NCBI GenBank assembly: GCA_003446605.1
Contig: DMDF01000153.1
Location: 1 to 6,347 of the forward strand
DNA length: 6,347 bases
Reading direction: 5' to 3'
Origin: Anaerolineaceae bacterium
GTDB lineage: Bacteria; Chloroflexota; Anaerolineae; Anaerolineales; Anaerolineaceae
In this document: one piece after another, positions 1-5,238 of the stretch
Numbering within the stretch: the first letter of the stretch is position 1
How the letters are laid out: each line of letters starts with the position of its first letter
Position numbers and translations under genes: made by a program
Notes under the pieces: model-generated
Databases searched by the model: none
What the model was told of the DNA's origin: nothing
What the model saw: the letters and a program-made list of their open reading frames with translations, nothing else

Positions 1-96
1 AGAGACTCGAAGATGCACTCTTTTTGCATTGTATCATAGAATTCTTTCATAGCAGCAAGAACGTTATCTCTATCATTTTCAAACAGAAAAAGGCTT

Positions 97-1572
97 ATGA
101 AAACCAATCTTACCCAGACCGAATTCCAGGCATTGATGGAAAAAAATCCGCGAGCACAACGCACCGATAAAGGGAATTATGCCATTCGCACACGGGTCAC
201 TGCCCGCTCCAATGAGTCTACTTTCTTCGTCAGCGATGAACCCTGCGGGAGACCTACTATCACCCGTGCTGATTATCAAAAAGTTGCTAAAATGCAGGAT
301 GATTATCTTACACAGCATGAAAGCATCCAGGTAGATGGATATATCGGACCGGACCCGGATTTCAGGGTCGCGTGCCGTGTGATCGTCGAGCAATCCAATG
401 CCAATATCGCCGCCATGCAGCAGCAATTATATTTTCCCCCTGATGAGCATTTCAGCCCCAAATTCACCATCATCATCACCCCTAACCTGCCTGCAGAGGA
501 ATACCCCAACCAGCGTTTGATCGCAGTTGATCTGGAGAATTGGACCACACGTGTGTTCGGCTCCGATTACTTCGGGGAATCCAAAAAAGGCGGGCTGCGC
601 ATGTGGAATCACTGGGTCTACCAACAGGGCGGTCTGGCGCTGCATGCCGGCTGCAAGGTTTTCCCTGATATCGTCAACCGCGAAGAATTAGCGCTCATCA
701 TCGGTCTTTCCGGCACCGGCAAGACCACCACCACTTTCCGCCAGCAGCATGACAGCCTGCCGGTGCAAGATGACTTTTGTGCCCTGTTCCCGAATGGGAA
801 AGTTTATGCATCCGAAAATGGCTGCTTTGCCAAAACCATCGGTCTGGACCCGGATGACGAACCCACCATTTACAAAGCCCTGACCCAACCGACTTCGTGG
901 TTGGAAAACGTGACCGTCTCTCCAGATGGCTCGATCGATTTCACGGATGGCAGCTACACCACCAATGGGCGTGGCACCTTCCAACTGAGTGCCATCCCGC
1001 ACCGCGATCCATCTGATCTACCCCCTGTCAAATATATCTTCCTGCTGAACCGCAACTTCAACATCATCCCGGCGGTCGCCAGGCTGGATCATAAATTGGC
1101 AGCACAGTATTTCATGCTAGGGGAGACCACCGGCACTTCTGCGGGAGGCAAATCCGAGGCGGGTAAAGCCCTGCGCGTGCCGGGTACCAATCCCTTCTTC
1201 ACCATGGATGACGCTCTGCAGGCGAACCGCTTCCAGGAACTGTTAAAGACCATGCCAGATGTGGAAGTGTATCTGCTCAACACCGGGCGCGTGGGCGGGG
1301 ATGATGACGACCCGCGCTCCAAGAAGGTCAAGATCAGGCACAGTTCCGCCATCATCGAAGCCATCCTCAACCGCACCATCCACTGGAAACAGGACACTAT
1401 CTTTCACTATGAGATCGCCGCTGTGCTGCCCGATTTTGAGGACGCGGAGCTATTGAACCCCTACCTCTTCTATAAACAACAGGGGAGATTAGAAGAATAT
1501 GAATCCATTCTGCAGCGTTTACAGCTGGAACGGGATGACTACCTGCAGCACTACACCCATCTTGAAATATAG
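97..1572 (+). CDS. pckA: Phosphoenolpyruvate carboxykinase, ATP-type (divergent)
   Basis: Expected to convert oxaloacetate plus ATP to phosphoenolpyruvate, CO2 and ADP in the cytosol, or the reverse in fermenters, linking the TCA branch to glycolysis and gluconeogenesis. The 491-residue product shows the P-loop GLSGTGKTT at about 203-211, preceded by YFGESKKGG (158-166) and LALHAGCKVF (180-189), which match the Tyr/Lys and metal-binding His regions of the family. VQDDF (223-227) stands where the family has GDDEH, and ENGCFAKTI (240-248) matches EGGCYAKTI. LNTGRVGG (394-401) fits the adenine-side LVNTGW motif. TARSNES (35-41) replaces the usual TGRSPKD but keeps the substrate-binding Arg. The protein is shorter than the usual 520-540 residues and divergent, so an altered nucleotide or substrate preference is possible. 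The ATG at 97 has only a weak AAAAAGG three bases upstream; Met14 (136) is an alternative start. It is transcribed alone and converges on the next gene. Confidence 0.88.
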   Translation: MKTNLTQTEFQALMEKNPRAQRTDKGNYAIRTRVTARSNESTFFVSDEPCGRPTITRADYQKVAKMQDDYLTQHESIQVDGYIGPDPDFRVACRVIVEQSNANIAAMQQQLYFPPDEHFSPKFTIIITPNLPAEEYPNQRLIAVDLENWTTRVFGSDYFGESKKGGLRMWNHWVYQQGGLALHAGCKVFPDIVNREELALIIGLSGTGKTTTTFRQQHDSLPVQDDFCALFPNGKVYASENGCFAKTIGLDPDDEPTIYKALTQPTSWLENVTVSPDGSIDFTDGSYTTNGRGTFQLSAIPHRDPSDLPPVKYIFLLNRNFNIIPAVARLDHKLAAQYFMLGETTGTSAGGKSEAGKALRVPGTNPFFTMDDALQANRFQELLKTMPDVEVYLLNTGRVGGDDDDPRSKKVKIRHSSAIIEAILNRTIHWKQDTIFHYEIAAVLPDFEDAELLNPYLFYKQQGRLEEYESILQRLQLERDDYLQHYTHLEI

Positions 1573-1642
1573 GAGTTACGGCTTACAGGTCATAGAAACG
1601 ACAAAAAGGTCATTTTTTCAAAATAGTGATCTTCTTCATTAT

Positions 1643-1891
1643 TTACTGTTTTGCCTGTCTTTCCGTTCGGACCAGGTCGATCACGGATAGGATGACACCT
1701 GCTCCCATCAAGCCATATCCCCAAAAACGGTTTATATCACTAAAAAATATACTCGCGATCACAAACACCATCCCCAGGAATGCCCATTTGGAAGGTTTCT
1801 GCGCTCGCTTCCCTTTTCCCCATTTAAATATAAAGATTACAGCGATCAACGCTAATGCCACTATCGCAATACCAATAGAAACTGTTCCCAT
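1643..1891 (-). CDS. Small three-helix membrane protein, function unknown
   Basis: I do not recognise a family. The 82-residue product is mostly hydrophobic, with likely membrane helices at about 3-23, 36-51 and 55-73. A basic loop (GKGKRAQKPSK, 25-35) separates helices 1 and 2, and the tail is charged (RTERQAKQ). By the positive-inside rule the basic loop and the C-terminus would face the cytoplasm. The start is well supported: a TAAGGAGGT Shine-Dalgarno lies four bases before the ATG. A longer frame exists on the opposite strand (1626-1904), but it lacks a ribosome binding site and reads as a low-complexity antisense product. The gene sits alone, downstream of the terminator of the gltX/tRNA unit, so it needs its own promoter; a candidate -10 box and an inverted repeat lie in 1927-1974. 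It converges with pckA across 70 bases. No functional link to either neighbour is evident. Confidence 0.72.
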   Translation of the reverse strand: MGTVSIGIAIVALALIAVIFIFKWGKGKRAQKPSKWAFLGMVFVIASIFFSDINRFWGYGLMGAGVILSVIDLVRTERQAKQ

Positions 1892-1894
1892 CTT

Positions 1895-1903
1895 ACCTCC
1901 TTA
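1895..1903 (-). promoter_or_regulatory. Strong ribosome binding site of the small membrane gene
   Basis: On the minus strand this reads TAAGGAGGT, an almost perfect anti-16S match, with a short three-to-four-base spacer before the ATG at 1891. It is the main evidence that the minus-strand frame, not the plus-strand one, is the real gene here. Confidence 0.75.
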
Positions 1904-1926
1904 ATTAGTCTTGCATAGCTGCCTTC

Positions 1927-1932
1927 ATTATG
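1927..1932 (-). promoter_or_regulatory. Candidate -10 box for the small membrane gene
   Basis: On the minus strand this reads CATAAT, one mismatch from TATAAT. It would place the transcript start near 1919 and give a leader of about 28 bases. The best -35 candidate, TTGGAA at 1952-1957, is weak and 19 bases away. It overlaps the inverted repeat at 1953-1974, so a protein bound there could control this promoter. A promoter is needed here because a terminator lies just upstream. Confidence 0.3.
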
Positions 1933-1952
1933 TTTAAAAGACCCTTCTATCT

Positions 1953-1974
1953 TCCAATTGGACATTCGTCCAAT
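1953..1974. repeat. Inverted repeat, possible operator
   Basis: ATTGGAC (1957-1963), spacer ATTC, GTCCAAT (1968-1974) form a perfect 7+7 inverted repeat. It overlaps a second perfect palindrome, TCCAATTGGA (1953-1962), so the half-site TCCAA appears three times in 22 bases. The four-base spacer and dyad symmetry suit a dimeric repressor or activator site better than a terminator, since no T-run follows on either strand. Its position, about 35-55 bases upstream of the predicted transcript start of the small membrane gene, also fits an operator. The cognate regulator is not in the window. Confidence 0.45.
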
Positions 1975-2030
1975 ATTTCTTCATTAAGAAATATATTTCC
2001 CTATCATAAATTTAAAACAAGGCACAAAAT

Positions 2031-2069
2031 AAAAACACCTCTCGTACAATAGATACAAGAGGTATTTTT
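2031..2069 (-). terminator. Rho-independent terminator of the gltX/tRNA-Gln unit
   Basis: A 16-bp stem with a 7-base loop is centred on 2050. Its core is ACCTCT/AGAGGT, flanked outside by an A-run and T-run. On the minus strand the two imperfect positions (2036/2064 and 2043/2057) become G-U pairs, while on the plus strand they are C-A mismatches, so the hairpin is best folded in minus-strand RNA. The stem ends in TTTTT, followed by ATTTT, on that strand. It is the first good terminator after gltX and tRNA-Gln and lies 188 bases beyond the tRNA 3' end. Confidence 0.75.
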
Positions 2070-2071
2070 AT

Positions 2072-2193
2072 ATGAAAGGAAAAAAGGAAGTACAGATTAC
2101 CCACTCAGGACAAGACTAGAAGAGATGCGACGGCGGGAAGAGAAGGAGAAACCCAAACTGAGACCTTTTAAAATTCGATGCCAGTTTGTATAA
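2072..2193 (+). other. Doubtful mini-ORF with a phased slippery heptamer
   Basis: An ATG at 2072 follows AGAGGT (2058-2063) by eight bases, a good Shine-Dalgarno distance. The zero frame encodes only 15 residues and stops at 2117-2119. Inside it A-AAA-AAG (2080-2086) is exactly in phase for a -1 slip. After such a slip the frame stays open to TAA at 2191-2193, giving a 40-residue, strongly charged product (e.g. LEEMRRREEKEKPK). The same AGAGGT is one arm of the minus-strand terminator, and no clear plus-strand promoter is seen. It may equally be a gene remnant with an indel in the A-run, or chance. I do not claim expression. Confidence 0.18.
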
Positions 2194-2213
2194 TTTATTC
2201 AGAGAGTCTTTTT

Positions 2214-2241
2214 ATTTGTCCACTTTTGGGGGTGCAATCCA
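2214..2241 (+). mobile_element. Possible solo terminal inverted repeat of an IS3-family element
   Basis: On the plus strand the segment runs from ATTTGTCCACTTTTGGGGG through TGCAATCCA. From memory, this resembles the right ends of IS3-family (IS150-like) elements, whose ends read roughly TGxxxTGCACCCCAAAAGTTGGACA on the opposite strand. No matching left end and no transposase frame occur in the window, so at most this is a relic. It lies 15 bases from the 3' end of tRNA-Gln. The family assignment rests on recalled consensus only. Confidence 0.28.
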
Positions 2242-2256
2242 AGAAGGTCTTTTTAG

Positions 2257-2327
2257 CTGGGGGCAAAGGATTCGAACCTCTATTAACAGATTCAGAGTCT
2301 GCTGTCCTGCCGTTAGACGAGCCCCCA
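2257..2327 (-). tRNA. tRNA-Gln (anticodon CUG)
   Basis: A full 71-base cloverleaf folds on the minus strand. The acceptor stem is TGGGGGC/GCCCCCA and the D stem GTCT/GGAC. The anticodon stem is GCAGA/TCTGT around the loop CTCTGAA, with anticodon CTG reading CAG codons. The variable loop has four bases. The T stem is AGAGG/CCTTT around TTCGAAT. The discriminator is G, and the 3' CCA is not encoded (CTA follows), so it must be added after transcription. The first pair is U1-A72, a feature of tRNA-Gln; in bacteria without GlnRS it is also what GatCAB uses to recognise Glu-tRNA(Gln) for conversion to Gln-tRNA(Gln). The gene lies 50 bases behind gltX on the same strand. Confidence 0.96.
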
Positions 2328-2343
2328 ATTGCTCGCGCGAAAT

Positions 2344-2373
2344 ATTCTACCACTATTCCTTGGTTTAATGCAA
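2344..2373 (-). promoter_or_regulatory. Probable promoter of tRNA-Gln
   Basis: On the minus strand TTGCAT (2368-2373) and TAGAAT (2344-2349) are separated by 18 bases. TGG directly before TAGAAT makes an extended -10. Between the -10 and the likely start lies a GC-rich stretch (CGCGCG, about 2335-2340), the discriminator type linked to stringent control of stable-RNA promoters. The predicted leader is about 10 bases. The -35 starts just four bases after the gltX stop codon, so the tRNA may be made both from here and by read-through from gltX. Confidence 0.5.
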
Positions 2374-2377
2374 TTTT

Positions 2378-3874
2378 TCAGGCTACTTTTTCTTCAATGA
2401 AGCTTAATGCATTGCGCAGGCGTTGCAACACGACAGCTTTGCCAAGGATCTGCATGGATTCGAACAAGGGCGGGCTGATGCGCTGCCCGCTGATCACCTC
2501 GCGCAGAAAACCGAAGAACTGGCGCGGTTCTTTCCCTTCCTGTTCCATCAGTGCGCGCATGCTCGTATCCAGATGATCGGTATCCCATACCTCGATGCTG
2601 TTCAATGCCTGTTCCACTTTTGTGCCGATCACCAGTGTTTCCGTCTTACTGCAGCCTTCTATCGGGAAACGTTCGGTCATATATGTGATATCGTCAACAA
2701 AGAAAAAGCGTGCCATCTCAACTGCATCATCCAGGGTGGTGATGCGTTCCTTGAGGATAGGTGCCACCAGTTCCAGCGTAGCAATCGGGGCTTCAATTCC
2801 GGCTTTCTCAAAGAAGGGCTTCAAACGCTGTGCCAATTCTGCATCACTGAGCGCTTTGATGTGCAGTTTATTGAAGTAGTCAAATTTGGTGAAGTTGATC
2901 GCTGCAGGGGAAGGATTTAACTTCTCCAGCGAGAATTTTTCAATTAAATCTTGCATGGTAAAGAATTCGGTATGGTCGTCATAGCTCCAGCCCATCAGTG
3001 CCGTCCAGTTCACCATTGCCTCTGGCAGGTACCCCAGTCCATCCAGGTCTTTCACAAAGATAGAATAGCCATCCTTGCTCAATTCCGCTGCTTCGCGCTT
3101 GCTCATCTTGCCCTTGCCACTCGGTTTCAAGAATACCGATAGATGTACCCACACCGGTTCTTCCCAGCCAAACGCCCGGTGGATCATGCTGTGCAGAGGC
3201 GCTGTTGGCAGCCATTCTGAACCGCGAATGACATGGGTGATCTTCATGAGATGGTCATCCACTGCCGCCGCCAGATGATATAAAGCCCATCCATCGGTTT
3301 TAATGATGATGTAATCATCCAGCGTCTTGTTCTCAAAGGTGATCTCGCCACGTAAGAGATCTTTTACTGTAGTTGTTCCTTCCATCGGTGTTTTAAAGCG
3401 CAAGACATGCGGTTCCCCTGCAGCGATCCGCTTGCGAGCTTCCTCCAAAGGGATGTTGCGGCAGGTTCTATCATAGTGAGGCGGTTCTTTTTTGCTCTGT
3501 TTCTCAGCGCGCACTTTTACCAGACGCTCCGGGGTGCAGAAACAATAGTAAGCATTGCCCTGTTCCACCAATTTCTCGCCATATTCCTGGTAGATCTGTT
3601 TGCGTTCTGATTGGCGGTACGGTCCATACGGTCCACCAATATCCGGACCCTCATCCCATTGCAACCCCAACCAGCGCAGGCTATTCATCAGGTCTTGCTC
3701 GGCACCTTCGATGAACCGTTTGCGGTCGGTATCCTCAATACGCAGAACAAATTGACCACCACTTTTTTGTGCAAGTAAATAATCGTATAAAGCCGTGCGT
3801 GCACCGCCCAGATGTAAATATCCTGTTGGGGATGGTGCAAAGCGCACACGAACCGGATTCAAGCCTTCACTCAT
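2378..3874 (-). CDS. gltX: Glutamyl-tRNA synthetase
   Basis: Attaches glutamate to tRNA-Glu using ATP in the cytosol. In organisms lacking GlnRS it also charges tRNA-Gln, which GatCAB then amidates. The 498-residue product is a full-length class I synthetase. FAPSPTGYLHLGGART (12-26) holds the HIGH motif in the form HLGG. A Cys-x-Cys at 111-113 with YDRTC at 134-138 fits the zinc knuckle. HVIRGSEWL is at 214-222, the KMSKR signature at 256-260 and VNWTALMGW at 288-296. The helical anticodon-binding part, with a C-terminal FFGFLREVISGQ (453-464), completes it. The ATG at 3874 has GAGGT eight bases upstream, and this Shine-Dalgarno overlaps the rodA stop codon, which implies coupled translation. 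tRNA-Gln follows on the same strand. Whether the enzyme is discriminating cannot be read off without an alignment of the anticodon pocket. Confidence 0.97.
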   Translation of the reverse strand: MSEGLNPVRVRFAPSPTGYLHLGGARTALYDYLLAQKSGGQFVLRIEDTDRKRFIEGAEQDLMNSLRWLGLQWDEGPDIGGPYGPYRQSERKQIYQEYGEKLVEQGNAYYCFCTPERLVKVRAEKQSKKEPPHYDRTCRNIPLEEARKRIAAGEPHVLRFKTPMEGTTTVKDLLRGEITFENKTLDDYIIIKTDGWALYHLAAAVDDHLMKITHVIRGSEWLPTAPLHSMIHRAFGWEEPVWVHLSVFLKPSGKGKMSKREAAELSKDGYSIFVKDLDGLGYLPEAMVNWTALMGWSYDDHTEFFTMQDLIEKFSLEKLNPSPAAINFTKFDYFNKLHIKALSDAELAQRLKPFFEKAGIEAPIATLELVAPILKERITTLDDAVEMARFFFVDDITYMTERFPIEGCSKTETLVIGTKVEQALNSIEVWDTDHLDTSMRALMEQEGKEPRQFFGFLREVISGQRISPPLFESMQILGKAVVLQRLRNALSFIEEKVA

Positions 3875-3886
3875 AAATCTTTACCT

Positions 3887-4981
3887 CTATTGAATAATAT
3901 TTTTTCGCAATGCAACGGATTCCACCAATCCAATCCCAATTATAGTGGATATCAGGGAACTACCTCCATAACTTAGGAAAGGGAAAGGCAACCCGGATAC
4001 CGGTACCAGGTTGAGGTTAACACCAATATTAACGGCGGTCTGGAAGAACAGCATAGCGGCATACCCATAAGCCACCAACGAACCATAAAGATCCGAAGCA
4101 GTTTGTGCGATCCGGATACATCGAAAGATGATAAATCCCATCAAAGCTACCACCGCCATGGTTCCTACAAATCCAAACTCTTCTGCCACCACCGAGAAAA
4201 TGAAATCGGTGTGGCGCACCTTGAGAAATCGCAGCTGTGTTTGCGTACCCTGCCCATAACCCTTTCCTACCAATCCACCTGATCCAATGGCAATCTTAGA
4301 TTGTTCGATATTGTACACATCCCCATAACTGGCTTCCGGATCTGGAAAGATGAAATTGAGGATACGAGCTTGCTGATAGTCTTCCAGCAGTGGGAATGCG
4401 ATAATGACCAGGAGAATTCCAACTGCTGCCATGATCGCCAGATATTTCACCGGCAGTCCCGACACCCATAGCAAGGCAAACCAGATTACGAAAATCACAA
4501 TGGAAGTGGAAAGATTGGGTTGCAACAATATCCAGATTACCACGCCAAAGGTTAACAGGAAGCTCTGGAAGATCCAGCGCCAATCCCGTTTGTCATCTCT
4601 TTTTCGGTTGAAATGATCTGCCAACACCAGAATCATCAAAGTCTTGACGATCTCTGAGGGTTGAATCAGGATTAGCCCTGTATCAATCCAGCGCGCCGAA
4701 CCGAATCTGGCTTCACCATACACATAAATTACAAAAAGTACCAAAAAAGCGAAGACATAAATGAAACGTGCAATGGAAGACCATAAATGATAATCAATGG
4801 ATGCAACAATGATCACCAGTGCCAATCCGATCACCACAAAAATAGATTGTCGCCGCGGGTAATCGCTCAATTCTTCACTGCCCGCAATAGCAGATTGGAT
4901 CATGATGATGCCAAACAGACACAGGAAAACCACTGCCCCTAACAGAAGAAAATCAAAATTACGCCACAGATTGCGTTTCAT
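3887..4981 (-). CDS. rodA: Rod-shape SEDS glycosyltransferase RodA
   Basis: A polytopic membrane glycosyltransferase that polymerises lipid II into glycan strands for side-wall growth together with a class B penicillin-binding protein. The 364 residues form about ten membrane helices. Family landmarks are ARWID and QPSE (96-110), the long external loop ending in VRHTDFIFSVVAEEFG (255-270) with the presumed catalytic Asp259, and PVSGLPFPFLSYGGSS (327-342). FtsW is the alternative, but the min-rodA context, short N-terminus and RHTDF form favour RodA. At 154-160 it reads QPNLSTS where the family usually has QPDLGT, a notable change. The start lies nine bases after the minE stop with only a weak GGATGG ahead; an ATG five bases upstream is out of frame and hits TGA at once. 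The gene is in the middle of the min-gltX operon and is probably translated by coupling. Confidence 0.93.
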   Translation of the reverse strand: MKRNLWRNFDFLLLGAVVFLCLFGIIMIQSAIAGSEELSDYPRRQSIFVVIGLALVIIVASIDYHLWSSIARFIYVFAFLVLFVIYVYGEARFGSARWIDTGLILIQPSEIVKTLMILVLADHFNRKRDDKRDWRWIFQSFLLTFGVVIWILLQPNLSTSIVIFVIWFALLWVSGLPVKYLAIMAAVGILLVIIAFPLLEDYQQARILNFIFPDPEASYGDVYNIEQSKIAIGSGGLVGKGYGQGTQTQLRFLKVRHTDFIFSVVAEEFGFVGTMAVVALMGFIIFRCIRIAQTASDLYGSLVAYGYAAMLFFQTAVNIGVNLNLVPVSGLPFPFLSYGGSSLISTIIGIGLVESVALRKNIIQ

Positions 4982-4990
4982 GCCATCCGC

Positions 4991-5236
4991 TTATTTTTGT
5001 TTGACCGGTATATCACAGATCAAACGTTGTTCCCTGCCTTCGTGTATCATGGTTATTTTCACAGCAGAAGGATCAATAGCAACATGTCTGGATATCACAT
5101 CGATCAATTCGTCTTTCATCTCATCCAGAACCCGTGCGGTCAGGTTGGTGCGGTCATGGATCAAGACCAGTTTTAAGCGTTCTTTTGCCAGATCGGCACT
5201 GTCTTCTTTGCCCAACTTCTTCAACCAATTTGCCAT
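4991..5236 (-). CDS. minE: Cell division topological specificity factor MinE
   Basis: MinE stimulates MinD ATPase and removes MinCD from the membrane, so that FtsZ inhibition is lowest at mid-cell. The 81 residues match the family's usual length. They begin with an amphipathic membrane-targeting segment (MANWLKKLGK), followed by the MinD-contact region AKERLKLVLIHDR (17-29). The dimerisation core follows, with ELIDVISRHVAIDPSAVKI (43-61). I chose the ATG at 5236: AAGGAGG at 5244-5250 is seven bases from it but only one base from the in-frame ATG at 5242, too close to work. The longer form would add two residues (Met-Asn) and give an ATGA overlap with minD. Either way minD and minE are adjacent and probably co-translated. 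rodA follows after nine bases. Confidence 0.95.
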   Translation of the reverse strand: MANWLKKLGKEDSADLAKERLKLVLIHDRTNLTARVLDEMKDELIDVISRHVAIDPSAVKITMIHEGREQRLICDIPVKQK

Positions 5237-5238
5237 GT

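Larger units (their letters stand above)
1892..2256. other. Gene-poor AT-rich intergenic region
   Basis: This 365-base stretch separates the small membrane gene from tRNA-Gln and holds no convincing protein gene. From left to right it contains the Shine-Dalgarno and probable promoter of the membrane gene, the inverted repeat at 1953-1974, the minus-strand terminator at 2031-2069, a purine-rich stretch (2072-2165) with a doubtful plus-strand mini-ORF, and an IS-end-like sequence at 2214-2241. A 9-bp direct repeat, GTCTTTTTA, occurs at 2206-2214 and again at 2247-2255, on either side of most of the IS-like sequence. The patchwork of AT-rich and purine-rich segments suggests a site where sequence has been inserted and lost. 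Confidence 0.7.

Noticed and set aside
11..30. ATGCA/TGCAT short hairpin near the left edge
   Set aside because: A five-base stem with a seven-base loop is expected by chance in AT-rich sequence.
32..76. TATCAT at 32-37 and 71-76 as pckA -10 boxes
   Set aside because: Neither has a recognisable -35 at proper distance. The pckA promoter probably lies here or left of the window but cannot be fixed.
1606..1633. Possible pckA terminator: AAGGTCA and TGATCTT with a 14-base loop
   Set aside because: The stem is AT-rich, only seven pairs with one G-U, the loop is long and no clean T-run follows. It is too weak to call.
1626..1904. Plus-strand 92-codon frame opposite the small membrane gene
   Set aside because: It has no ribosome binding site and overlaps the minus-strand gene, which has a near-perfect one and a coherent three-helix pattern.
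2189..2194. Perfect TATAAT on the plus strand as a promoter
   Set aside because: There is no acceptable -35 at 16-18 bases, and downstream lies only antisense of tRNA-Gln and gltX.
2178..2576. Plus-strand frame running across tRNA-Gln into gltX
   Set aside because: It is antisense to two certain genes and has no family features.
4984..4986. Alternative rodA ATG five bases upstream
   Set aside because: It is out of frame and reads ATG GCA TGA.
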